Assembly: GCA_002286855.1 (NCBI GenBank)
Contig: NRSV01000001.1
Span: 1,154,276 to 1,218,275 of the forward strand
From: Bipolaris cookei
Lineage: Eukaryota; Ascomycota; Dothideomycetes; Pleosporales; Pleosporaceae
Length of the DNA: 64,000 nt
Reading direction: 5' to 3'
Positions 21,589 to 30,495 of this stretch are shown here, in pieces. Numbering within the stretch: the first letter of the stretch is position 1; each line of letters starts with the position of its first letter. A program made the translations under genes and the position numbers. The notes below the pieces were generated by a model. The model did no database searches. It saw only the letters and a program-made list of their open reading frames with translations, and was not told where the DNA came from.

Positions 21589-23158
21589 AGGTACTGTATC
21601 TCAAGGTTATTTTGTTGAGGTCGAACCCTGGTTGCAGTAACAGACCGCAAAGTGCGCAATGTTCTTTCTGTTACGATCGCTTCGGATTTCGGTCTGTTTT
21701 GGCACCGATGTTCTTCTTTTCTTCGGTATCCCATGGATCTTTTGCTAAGATAGTCGTAAGCTCAATACAAATGTTGACATCATATCTGTCAACTTTGTTT
21801 CCACCATAAACATTGGTTTATAATGATTCATAGTCCTTACCGTTCGATACGACTGCCGAGGTTAAACTCTGTTATTAACACATTCGGCCGAAATGTATTT
21901 CAAGATGGCTTCTCGTAGTTGACCGTTGCGTAAACACGGATACGGCGGAAGGGATTGGAGACCCTTATCATTGTCCGGAGGATAATCTGCTTTGCGAAAA
22001 ACTGTGGGGCAAGCATCGAACGTCTTGTAAACACGCACACCGTATTCGCGTATAGTTATTCATCGAACTTCCCTCTACTACCCCACTGGTTATTTGGGGC
22101 TAGCGCAATACAACAGCTCCCAAAGACAATCTGCTCGCGACCGTCAACTCCATACAATACAAACGGCAAGGGTTCTTGCTCCGGATAGCAGTAAATAGAC
22201 ATTGCCTTCACATCCCATAAATAGGTAAGTGACATCAGTATGTCAGATTAGGGTACTGTGTAAATTTAGGTACTGGGCAATGTCAGATATCAAGCCATCG
22301 GCATCAACTTCGGACGGTCGTACATTCGTCCACGCACCTGAAGCCAGGTTACCGGAATACATGTGAATATGAAAAATTCTTCAGTTCATCCGAATTGACG
22401 TACCGAATTCATGTACAAGTCTGGAGAGATCCGCATCGCTTCATCTTGAGCAGGGAGTAGTCGAGAATCCTTGACCCTCCGATCCTCCGACCCTCCACGC
22501 GGTGCTTGCAGCAATTCACACCCCGACACTGCTAAGCTCACCATGCTAATCAAAGAGCATCGCGAGAGCCAAAATGGTACTCTTTCACTCTGCATGAAAT
22601 GTTATTTGTGTATTTATTGTATTGCAGTCACAAGCATAGGTTATGCCTTCGCTTCCACCTCTACGGATTTGCTTTCACCACAGACATGACGACACAACCT
22701 AGCCTGTTGGTAGAATAGGTCTCCACTAACATGCCACATGCAGCTATGCAATCACCCGCATGTGTTCCGCCCCCATACCTAAGTCCGGGCGTGCTATCCT
22801 TCGTTGCGGAGGGTCGCTCGGTCTTGTGTCCGTGAATTACGCCGCCTGCCAATTCTTAGTCCATGCACACCTCTATTATCCTTTCTTAAGTTGCCTTCAA
22901 GTACCGTCCAGTACGGGAAACATTAGTACTAGGGTTTCCCAAGAACTGATCTGCAAGTTTCCGCTCGCCTTGACGATTTGCAGCTGCTTACATCCGCTCC
23001 GTGGTATAATTAACGTTCGGTAAGGCTTGTTCATTCTAGGCACGCCTATTTAAGGCAGTCACTCCATACTGATTCGTACATCATGGCAGTGTCAAAGTTC
23101 GTCTGTTCCATACGAGTATGCTTACAATGTTGCAGTCAGTCCATGTCCAATCTTCACA
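21589..23158. other. gene-free spacer and MFS promoter
   Basis: This 1.57-kb spacer lies between same-strand genes. It includes the upstream region of the DHA1 transporter. I see no supported ORF, RNA gene or repeat. Confidence 0.5.
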
Positions 23159-24790
23159 ATGGCAACACCAGCCTCGCCAGACCCCCCACGGGACACACAA
23201 GACTACCAAAACCAACAGACGAAAGAATCATATGAGCCAACACATCACAAGGAGACGGAAATAACAGGAGACGCATTCGCTCATGATCCAGAGAAAGGCA
23301 TCGAGAGCCAATCATCAACACCATCAACACATTCAGACAAGCAAACACTGTCGAATACCATGCAGCTACAAGAAGAACAAGAACAAGACCCCAACATTGT
23401 AGACTGGGACGGGCCGGATGACCCCGATAACCCTCAAAATTGGCCTGCGAAGAAGAAATGGAGTATTGTTATCGCCCTCGGCCTCGTCACACTGATCACT
23501 CCAGTCGCATCCTCCTTCTTTGCCCCAGGCGTACCACAAGTGATGCGAATATTCCACCAGACGTCAAAGGTCCTGTCCGCATTTGTCGTCTCAGTGTACA
23601 TTCTAGGCTTCGCCATCGGACCCCTAGTCATCGCGCCCATGTCCGAACTCTACGGCCGCATGCCTCTCTACCACGTCTGCGGCGTATTCTTCGTCATCTT
23701 CAACATTGCCTGTGCCGTCTCTGACTCACTGGGCATGCTCATCGCCTTCCGCTTCCTCGCCGGGTGTGCAGGCTCAGCGCCCTTGACACTCGGCGGTGGC
23801 ACCATAGCAGACATGTTCCCCGTCGAGCAGCGCGCAGGCGCAATGACAATCTGGGTCATAGGTCCCCTTCTCGGTCCCGTCGTCGGTCCCATCGCGGGAG
23901 GCTTCCTCGTCGAAAACCTCGTCTGGCGCTGGGTCTACTGGATCCTGGCCATCTTCGGCGGCGCCTTCGGCATCCTCTTCCTCCTCGTCGGCCGTGAAAC
24001 CCACGCCCCCATCATCCTCGCCCGCAAAACAAAATCCCTCATCAAATCAACGGGAAATCCCAATCTCCGCTCGAAACTAGCACAGGAACTTCCCCCTCGC
24101 GAAATCCTTGTCCGCGCTATCGTCCGGCCGATGAAAATGCTTCTCTTCTCCCCCATCGTCCTACTAATGTGTCTCTACATCTCCGTTAACTACGGTATTC
24201 TCTACCTCTTCTTCACAACAATCACCTACGTCTTTCAAGGCCAATATCACTTCTCCTCCGGCTCCGTGGGTCTCGCCTACCTAGGCATCGGCGTAGGCAT
24301 GGTCGTCGGACTTGTGATAGTTGCCACAGTATCCGATAACTACGTCGTACAGAAGCAGCAAACAAAAGGTAAAGCGAAGCCTGAGCATCGTCTCCCGCTG
24401 ACGCTGACGCTGCCCGGTGCGATTGGCCTGCCTATTGGTATCTTCGTATATGGATGGACGACGAAGTACGAAGTGCATTGGATTGTTCCTATCATTGCTA
24501 TGGCGCCGGTGGGACTGGGTATTCTTACATCGATGATGAGTATTCAGACGTATCTTGTGGATGCGTTTACGCAGCATGCTGCGTCGGTTACTGCGGCCAA
24601 TACAGTGCTCCGGTCACTTTTTGGGGCGTTCCTGCCGCTTGCAGGACTGCCTATGTTTGATTCGATGGGGTTGGGCTGGGGGAATGTGCTCCTGGGGCTT
24701 ATTGGCGTGGTGTTTGTACCGGTGCCGGTGCTGTTTAGGTATTATGGTGAGAGAATTAGGACGAATCCCAAGTTTCAGGTGCAATTGTAG
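23159..24790 (+). CDS. MFS multidrug transporter, DHA1 (12-TM) type
   Basis: A 543-aa single-exon gene. It has a hydrophilic N-terminus of about 90 residues ending in VDWDGPDDPDNPQNWPAKKKW, the signature lead-in of fungal DHA1 drug:H+ antiporters. Twelve hydrophobic segments follow, starting with IVIALGLVTLITPVASSFF. The motif SELYGRMPLYHVCG corresponds to the conserved loop 2-3 signature, and LGGGTIADMFPVEQRAGAM and GPLLGPVVGPIAGGFL are the DHA1 motifs in TM4-5. A basic loop (KQQTKGKAKPEHR) lies between TM8 and TM9. The role is proton-coupled export of small molecules across the plasma membrane. The substrate is unknown; related proteins include polyamine and azole exporters. It stands alone, convergent with the C2-domain gene. 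Confidence 0.9.
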   Translation: MATPASPDPPRDTQDYQNQQTKESYEPTHHKETEITGDAFAHDPEKGIESQSSTPSTHSDKQTLSNTMQLQEEQEQDPNIVDWDGPDDPDNPQNWPAKKKWSIVIALGLVTLITPVASSFFAPGVPQVMRIFHQTSKVLSAFVVSVYILGFAIGPLVIAPMSELYGRMPLYHVCGVFFVIFNIACAVSDSLGMLIAFRFLAGCAGSAPLTLGGGTIADMFPVEQRAGAMTIWVIGPLLGPVVGPIAGGFLVENLVWRWVYWILAIFGGAFGILFLLVGRETHAPIILARKTKSLIKSTGNPNLRSKLAQELPPREILVRAIVRPMKMLLFSPIVLLMCLYISVNYGILYLFFTTITYVFQGQYHFSSGSVGLAYLGIGVGMVVGLVIVATVSDNYVVQKQQTKGKAKPEHRLPLTLTLPGAIGLPIGIFVYGWTTKYEVHWIVPIIAMAPVGLGILTSMMSIQTYLVDAFTQHAASVTAANTVLRSLFGAFLPLAGLPMFDSMGLGWGNVLLGLIGVVFVPVPVLFRYYGERIRTNPKFQVQL

Positions 24791-24956
24791 ACTGAGAATT
24801 TCTTTTGGCATGTGCTGGGATGGAACATTATTATCTGGGTATTTTGGGTCAAAATGATGGATATATATATATATGTTGGGCGTACGTCAATTCAGCACGA
24901 TGAAAAAAAAACAAAAACAAAAAACGAAAGTCTTGCACATTACTGTAGGAATCAAT

Positions 24957-24976
24957 TAGGACTCGAACGAGTCCTA
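24957..24976. repeat. 20-nt palindrome
   Basis: Nine-base arms TAGGACTCG / CGAGTCCTA flank a two-base centre, 167 bp after the MFS stop. It could be a protein-binding site or a hairpin in the 3' UTR. Confidence 0.6.
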
Positions 24977-25553
24977 CTGATAAGCGAAACTGATTGGTTG
25001 ACACGAGCAGTCGCAGGGACGTCGTTGTCCCTACTGCTTACCGAATCGTGCGTCTGCGTCCGTGCGCGCAGGCGCTTGTAAGTACTGGACACGATGGCAC
25101 ATACAGAGAATCAATCCGCTTCCTCACCATAGTATTGCAGCTGCAAGTTGATTCACCCCGTGATCCCTTTATCGTGCCAACAATTTCTGTTAGCAAGGCA
25201 AAAGCCTTGATTGAGTCAAACAACTGCAGTTGCATAAAACGGAAAGAAGAAGACTAAATTTCATGTACATAGCTGCAGTGTTGAGTATTATGCTAATCTA
25301 CATGGATCCGTGCGTTATATGCGCTAGCCTATGCCAAGAGTTTTCAGCACTGAACTCTTGAGGTAACACCGAGGTCTCGTTAGTTCGATACCCGATACAT
25401 ATCCCACCAATTGCAATAGATACAGTAGATTGGGGAACTTGAATGGATTTCGCAATCGGCTTTGTTTATTCTGAAACGTCTGATATTAACCATTTTACGA
25501 GTTTTGATAGTACGTCTGCTAGTTTAAACTTGGAACATTTGACGATTTTTTTT

Positions 25554-25577
25554 GGGGGGTAGGGTGGGGTGGGGTGG
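25554..25577 (+). other. G-quadruplex-type tract
   Basis: GGGGGG, GGG, GGGG, GGGG runs separated by 1-2 nt match the pattern of a G-quadruplex. A complementary C-rich tract lies about 140 bp further on. Confidence 0.5.
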
Positions 25578-25712
25578 ATATGAATTACTTGCACATGAGA
25601 CAACTACTATGCTGTAGATTAAAACATATGGGACCTTAAAGAAAAAAAACATAAGGGTATCTATAAGCCACCATCAATAAAAAAAAATGGGCAAATTCCA
25701 TGTTTCCCGGCC

Positions 25713-25740
25713 TCCCCCCCTTCCCCCCTCCCCCCTCCCC
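25713..25740 (-). other. C-rich tract, G-quadruplex type on the minus strand
   Basis: Runs of seven, six, six and four C separated by one or two T would form a G-quadruplex pattern on the minus strand. Confidence 0.5.
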
Positions 25741-25934
25741 GGGGCTTTCTTCTGACTTACTATGGTGTGTTTGAGCGTAATGCAAAGAAAGGGAAAGCGC
25801 TGAAATCATGTATAAACAAAAGAAACAAACATGGCTGATAGTTACAGGATAACCAACGAGAAAAGAAAAGAAAGAAGAAACATGTACATGTGACATAGCG
25901 GTTGCTATCAATTACACAAAAGGAATAATACTAA

Positions 25935-25975
<41 letters not shown>
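25935..25975. repeat. TAG trinucleotide microsatellite
   Basis: About 13 tandem TAG units in the 3' flank of the C2-domain gene. Confidence 0.9.
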
Positions 25976-26028
25976 ATGGTGATAAATCAATGCCCGCTTC
26001 ATGCCCGCCCGCCCATCCGCCCCCTCAA

Positions 26029-27771
26029 TCACCCACCCCCCGCAACCTTCCCCTCTCCTGCCTCCTCGCCACCCCCCCGTCCCCTCGCATGCACCTTAAA
26101 TGCATCGACCCTTGCCCCAGCCTCCCGCTGGATCTGGTGCCTAAGATGCCTAGGCGCCATTTCGCCCTCGGCCTCCAACCGATCCAACTCCTCCTCATCA
26201 CTACTACTCACGGAGCTGGACCGAGAAATCTGCGTGTAAACAACGGCTTCCCCCTCTCTCTTCTTGCGCTCACGCTGCTCTTCCTTCATGGCGGCCATTT
26301 TCTCCGCGTCGCCCTGGCAGTCTAGCGTGCGGATGTGGAGGCCGGGGAAGTTTGATTCGAAGAAGGATTTGAGCTGGGGGAGGAGTGCGGCGTTGGGGCG
26401 GTAGGTGCCGGAGTCGTTGTCAATGACGAGTTCGTAGTAGGCGGGGTCTTTTTTGGGGGGTTCGTCGGGGGGTCCGCCTTCGATGTCGTGAGGGGGGTGG
26501 GAAGGATTGTTTCCGCCTTCGTCGGGCGGGCGGCGGTCCTTGTGTTTGAGGCGGCGGATGAAGAATTCGCCGGAGAAGGCGATATAGGGCGCGACATCGC
26601 TGTGCATGGTGTGCTTGCTGAGCATGTCGATGCCGAATTCTTTGCCGGTTTCGGTGAAGCGGAAGAGGGCGTCGAGGGTGAGGACGTAGGTGAAGATACG
26701 GCCACCTTGGTCGTAGTGGACGAGTTCCAGGAATTGTTGTGTAAATTTCTTGCAGGGCTCGTGGATTACTTGGAATTCCGTGGCGTGGTCAAAGTTGTAG
26801 ACGCGTGCGTGTTGGTGGTGCAGTGCTTTGGAGAGGATGTAGCCCCGAGCGCCCTTTGCAGTAAACATGCTCTTGACGAAAGGCTTAAACTCGACAAAGC
26901 GGTGGTACATTGCCTCGGGCACAGGGCCACGCAACTGCATCTGGTTCGATTGGAAATTGTACTTTTGCGGTTTTTGCTTGCCAGTTCGCCGCGACACTTC
27001 GCCATCGTCGTTGGGTTCCTTCTGGCCCAGCAGGCGTCCGAGTAGTGGCGAGTAATGCCGTATCCAGAACTGCGGCCCTACTGTGTATGTACGTCCTCCA
27101 TTCTCGTCTTGTGTTCTGCCCAGTACCTCTACGCTGACGTTGAGTGTTCCGCTCATGTGATGCACCTTTCCGAAGCAAACTGCGACGGCGCGCAGCGCAT
27201 ACGCTCTCTTGCTGACCATGCGCTTCCTGATGGAATACGTCTGGTCATGTATGCCTGGCCAGTTCTCGCTTATCGAAGGAACGACGACATGGACGTTGCC
27301 GAGGCGATCGTCGTGGTCTGCGGGGTCCTCGTCATAGATGCGGCATTTGAAGTTGAAGCCCGACGCCGGTACGTTGGCGACTATCCATTCATAGTTCCAT
27401 ACTGGATCGGTGCTCTGGCGCACTGTATGCGTGCGCATGGTCAGAGGCGGGTCCTCCTTGTGTCGTGTTGGCAGGCTGGTGATGAGCTGGGCGACGATGA
27501 AGGGATCGGCCGAGAGCGTGTTGATGTCGGCTAGAGGGAGGTTGTTGGCGCGGTGCAGCGTAAACTTGACCGTGTATCCAGGCGGGGCGCGCGGTACCGG
27601 CGTGTCGTCGAAGCCTCCCTCGGGTCCCTTCTTCTTACTGCCGGCCGTATCCGTCTTCTGCGGCTTTGGGTACTCGACATTGGCGCCATTCGTAGACTCC
27701 TCCTTTTCCACTGCTGCGTGCGCCTGTCCATTCGGGACGCCCTGTGACGCCGATTCCTTCTCTTCTGGCAT
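26029..27771 (-). CDS. C2-domain protein of unknown function
   Basis: The first in-frame ATG at 27771 gives 580 aa (MPEEKESASQGVPNGQ). The frame stays open upstream to a possible acceptor (TTTTTAG at about 27888), so a further 5' exon may exist. After a Lys/Gly/Pro-rich N-terminus, a C2-like beta-sandwich starts at about residue 65: YTVKFTLHRANNLPLADINTLSADPFIVAQL, with DPVWNYEW and CRIYDEDPADHDDRLGNV. The acidic loop positions expected of Ca2+ or phospholipid binding are visible. The rest (YNFQSNQMQLRG, EFKPFVKSMFTAKGARGYILSK, YIAFSGEFFIRRLKHKD) looks conserved, but I do not recognise it as a named enzyme. A basic and Glu-rich C-terminus ends in a low-complexity Gly/Arg tail. A membrane-associated role is inferred from the C2 domain only. 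Confidence 0.75.
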   Translation of the reverse strand: MPEEKESASQGVPNGQAHAAVEKEESTNGANVEYPKPQKTDTAGSKKKGPEGGFDDTPVPRAPPGYTVKFTLHRANNLPLADINTLSADPFIVAQLITSLPTRHKEDPPLTMRTHTVRQSTDPVWNYEWIVANVPASGFNFKCRIYDEDPADHDDRLGNVHVVVPSISENWPGIHDQTYSIRKRMVSKRAYALRAVAVCFGKVHHMSGTLNVSVEVLGRTQDENGGRTYTVGPQFWIRHYSPLLGRLLGQKEPNDDGEVSRRTGKQKPQKYNFQSNQMQLRGPVPEAMYHRFVEFKPFVKSMFTAKGARGYILSKALHHQHARVYNFDHATEFQVIHEPCKKFTQQFLELVHYDQGGRIFTYVLTLDALFRFTETGKEFGIDMLSKHTMHSDVAPYIAFSGEFFIRRLKHKDRRPPDEGGNNPSHPPHDIEGGPPDEPPKKDPAYYELVIDNDSGTYRPNAALLPQLKSFFESNFPGLHIRTLDCQGDAEKMAAMKEEQRERKKREGEAVVYTQISRSSSVSSSDEEELDRLEAEGEMAPRHLRHQIQREAGARVDAFKVHARGRGGGEEAGEGKVAGGG

Positions 27772-28431
27772 GCTTGTGACACGCGACGGCGCGTCCAGCC
27801 GCAAAGTCGACGAGGGCGTGCGGGCTTGGACGGTGGGCGCGTTTCGGCGCAACGGGGCTGGGGGGAGCGCAAAGGGGACGGGCTAAAAATTAAGTGCTGA
27901 TTCCAGTAGTCACGGTGTCATTGAGTGCGGCTACGGCATGGTGTATGTAGGGGGAGAGATACCGCGCAAGCCCGGGTAAGGTATACAGTAAGACTGAAGA
28001 ACGCGCAATCCAAGGCAGGCGCAGCGGGCGGGCGAGTGTTGATCGCCAGTGGAACGCTCCGGCCCTGCCAGAAAACAAGCTCTGCTAAGCCTCGGGACTA
28101 AACAGCCGACGGTTAGAGCGGCCAAGCACGGTAAGCCAATCCTACGTCGATTCTGCACCGGATGGAGGTCCTATTTGCCCGTCTAACATGCAAACTCATC
28201 TACTACTGTCTAGTCCCCTCTTCTTGGCCCCGCCCAACAGGGAAAACTACTTCCATGTGACATGCGGGAGTAGAAAAGCCACACCACCTGCACCTGCACT
28301 CGAGGGGCCATGCTGACGTCACTTGCTGTCCTCGGATACCGGCTCGTCTCTGCTTCCGCAGAGCCACGTGGATAGCCGGTCGTAGTATTAGAGCCGATGG
28401 ATAGTACTTTATAAATGTAGCATCAAAATTA
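27772..28431. other. 5' flank of the C2-domain gene up to the transposon
   Basis: This region probably contains the leader, and perhaps a first small exon, of the C2-domain gene (acceptor-like TTTTTAG near 27888). No other gene is seen before the transposon end at 28432. Confidence 0.4.
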
Positions 28432-28476
28432 ACGTCTGGGATGGGCGAATCGCTCACAGTGCCAAGACCCCACCAA
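28432..28476 (+). repeat. left terminal inverted repeat of the pogo-type element
   Basis: Begins ACGTCTGGGATGGGCG. It matches the reverse complement of 30162-30206 at 41 of 45 positions by my hand alignment, and all four mismatches are transitions, including CG against TA at positions 2-3. Confidence 0.85.
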
Positions 28477-28502
28477 CTTTGACCATACTACCATTATTAC
28501 AC

Positions 28503-29030
28503 ACGATGCTACAACACTGCAACGTGCAAAACACTTTGGAAGAATCTCGAATACAGCTTGCAATACTAGCTGTTCAAAAATACGCGACACTTAGCCAGCG
28601 ACGTGCTGCGGCACTGTATAACGTTTCCCAAAGAACTCTTAGTGATCGGCTTGCTGGAATCTCTTCTCGACAAGATATCCAGCCCAAACCAATGAGACTC
28701 CTTGTAACAGAAGAGAAGAAGCTTTGTGACCATGTTCTGGACCTTGACTGGCGAGGATTTCCAGTACGCTACTCTACTGTCAAAGTTCTTGCTAATTCTT
28801 TGCTAGCTGCTCGTAACTATAAGTCCATTAGCTAAAACTAGGCTAAGTCCTTTATAAAGCGCTGTTTAGAGCTTTACACAAAATTTGATCCAAAGTACGA
28901 TTACAAGAGAGCCCTTTATGAAGATCCTGAGCTTGTGCAGCGCTAGTTCCGCCCTGTTGTTACACAGGGTTTGGATCTATACTTCTCTGTACAGGTCCTT
29001 ACTAGGTCCTGTGAGCTTTACGCTAGTGTT
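28503..29030 (+). pseudogene. transposase fragment, pogo/Fot1 family
   Basis: The reading frame matches the start of Fot1-like transposases: EESRIQLAILAVQKYATLS, then RRAAALYNVSQRTLSDRLAG (helix-turn-helix) and LDLDWRGFPVR (CENP-B-like). It then meets TAA at 28833-28835, TAG at 28839-28841 and TAG at 28944-28946, while similarity continues (AKSFIKRCLELYTKFDPKYDY, EDPELVQR-stop-FRPV). Both TAG codons stand where the family has Trp (NW and QxWF), so TGG-to-TAG changes, as RIP makes, are likely. Similarity ends shortly after, and the DDE catalytic region is absent. Confidence 0.82.
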
Positions 29031-29495
29031 CCGTAAGTGTTGTCTGGCGACTTGTAGTAGAAAGGAACTATGGATGTAACCAAAGGTAAAGACAATCAAC
29101 TCTATGCTCGGTAGAACAACAATGTGATAATCTTGTTAAGTGAAGTAACTAGTAAGAAAGTACGATTTGAGTTGCCCACAACGAGAGTAACAATGAAATC
29201 CATCCATCCTTATATCCTCATTGCTTCCAGTCCTGCCATCCCTGGGATGTTAGTGATGGCTCGTCTTGGCGGGATAACACATCACGTGACTTTGTTTGCC
29301 CCACGTTGATCATTACCTTCTGATGCAGACCTCCAGAGGCTCTGGTCTCCGACTGTGCCTCTTCCGATTCTTTGTCCGGCGCCGAGGAGATGATCTTTTT
29401 TTGTTACTTGTAGTATTGTGCACCTGTAAGCAAGATATAGAATTTAATTCTAAGTGAAACAGCCTATTATGATCTCTACTTGTTATTATGGTTGA

Positions 29496-30129
29496 GGGTC
29501 TGTCTGGTTTCGCCGGTAGCGGTTGTATTCGTAAATTACATAGAAATTAATAAGCAAACTGCGAAAAGATTAGCGTCAGTAGTAACATAGTTTAATCAAG
29601 TTTTTTGCAACACCAAACTTACTGTACAACCATGGCCAATACCAGTCAATTCTCACAGCCCAACCCAGCCTCTACCACTAAGCTCGCAGGCTCGCAATTA
29701 GTGTCAATATGGAGCTGTGTAACTACTGCGAAGCCCGCAATCACGGTAATCAGGGCGGTAAGCGATTGACGCTAAGTTTCAGTTACCATGGTGGATTTTT
29801 GGTATGACCCCGCGGTATGTAAAAAAGCCCTATCTGCCGTATAAAATACCGTTTATTAACATTCCATAAGGTCACGGGATTGCTACCGGAGCCCTTCAGC
29901 TCCAGTTGGATTTTGGGCCTCCGGTTGAAGGATTTCCGGCGATTTTCCTATTTCCAGCAGGCGGTGTGAAGGTCAAAAAGTAAAAACGCCATTAAATATC
30001 CAACCGCAACTGAAACCAGAGACCTCCCTTCCGTTCCAGTTGAGTCCACTGAGAAATCACCTAAATAGGTTTAGAGCTCCTGTTGAGCTGGCTCAATTGC
30101 AACCACAACCAGTGAAACCAGACAGGCCC
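29496..30129. mobile_element. MITE nested in the pogo element (PIF/Harbinger, Tourist-like)
   Basis: The 634-bp element starts GGGTCTGTCTGGTTTC and ends with the reverse complement of GGGCCTGTCTGGTTTC. It is flanked by TGA on both sides (29493-29495 and 30130-30132), a 3-bp duplication. GG(G/C)CCTGT(T/C)TGGTT-type ends are known from Tourist-like MITEs, whose duplications are usually TWA, so TGA is a slight departure. No ORF of note lies inside. An imperfect extra copy of the end sequence sits at 30001-30025, and a small inverted repeat (CCGGAGCCC / GGGCCTCCGG) near 29887-29935. Confidence 0.75.
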
Positions 30130-30161
30130 TGAGTTGTAACAGTCACATAACAATTGTGAAA

Positions 30162-30206
30162 TTGGTAGGGTCTTGGCACTGTGAGCGGTTCGCCCATCCC
30201 AGATAT
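30162..30206 (-). repeat. right terminal inverted repeat of the pogo-type element
   Basis: Read on the minus strand it begins ATATCTGGGATGGGCG and pairs with the left repeat over 45 bp. It is followed by the TA duplication at 30207-30208. Confidence 0.85.
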
Positions 30207-30495
30207 TATTCATTTCTTTTCTTGTAAATAAGAGTGAAGAGTCATAATCCACCATGTCCACCTCAAGAGCCATCAGCTACCCCTTACCCTATCATAGTGC
30301 ATCTATTGCAATCAACCAAGAAGAAGTCTTCCCTAATAGCAAAACCAACGCCGACGCCATGCTCGCTACTAAATGCTCATATTCCTCACAAGGAAAAAAA
30401 GGGGGTATCGTTACAACGAGCAACGCCAGTAAGAGGCGCTCATTCACCAGGCCATAAGTCTCCAGATATTGTTCTTCTCCTGTAGCGTCGACCGC

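Larger units (their letters stand above)
24791..26028. other. convergent spacer with G/C-tract and microsatellite DNA
   Basis: This spacer lies between the converging MFS and C2-domain genes. It holds a near-perfect palindrome (24957-24976), a G-rich tract (25554-25577), a C-rich tract (25713-25740) and a TAG microsatellite (about 25935-25975). No protein gene is supported. Confidence 0.6.
28432..30206 (+). mobile_element. decayed Fot1/pogo-type (Tc1-mariner) DNA transposon
   Basis: The 1775-bp element is bounded by 45-bp terminal inverted repeats and flanked on both sides by TA (28430-28431 and 30207-30208), the target duplication of the Tc1/mariner superfamily. The inside starts with a pogo/Fot1 transposase N-terminus (psq-type helix-turn-helix and CENP-B-like domain) carrying several in-frame stops. 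The catalytic DDE domain is missing. A separate 634-bp MITE-like element sits inside near the right end. Without the MITE and one TGA copy the host element is about 1.14 kb, shorter than typical 1.9-kb Fot1 elements, so it has also suffered internal deletion. It lies between the C2-domain gene and the DHA2 transporter. Confidence 0.85.

Noticed and set aside
21600..21660. Possible tRNA (GGGTTCGACC on the minus strand)
   Set aside because: Only a B-box-like string is present; no acceptor stem or anticodon arm can be folded around it.
28479..28835. A stand-alone 118-aa helix-turn-helix gene
   Set aside because: It is the N-terminal remnant of a pogo-type transposase inside inverted repeats, with coding similarity continuing past the stop codons.
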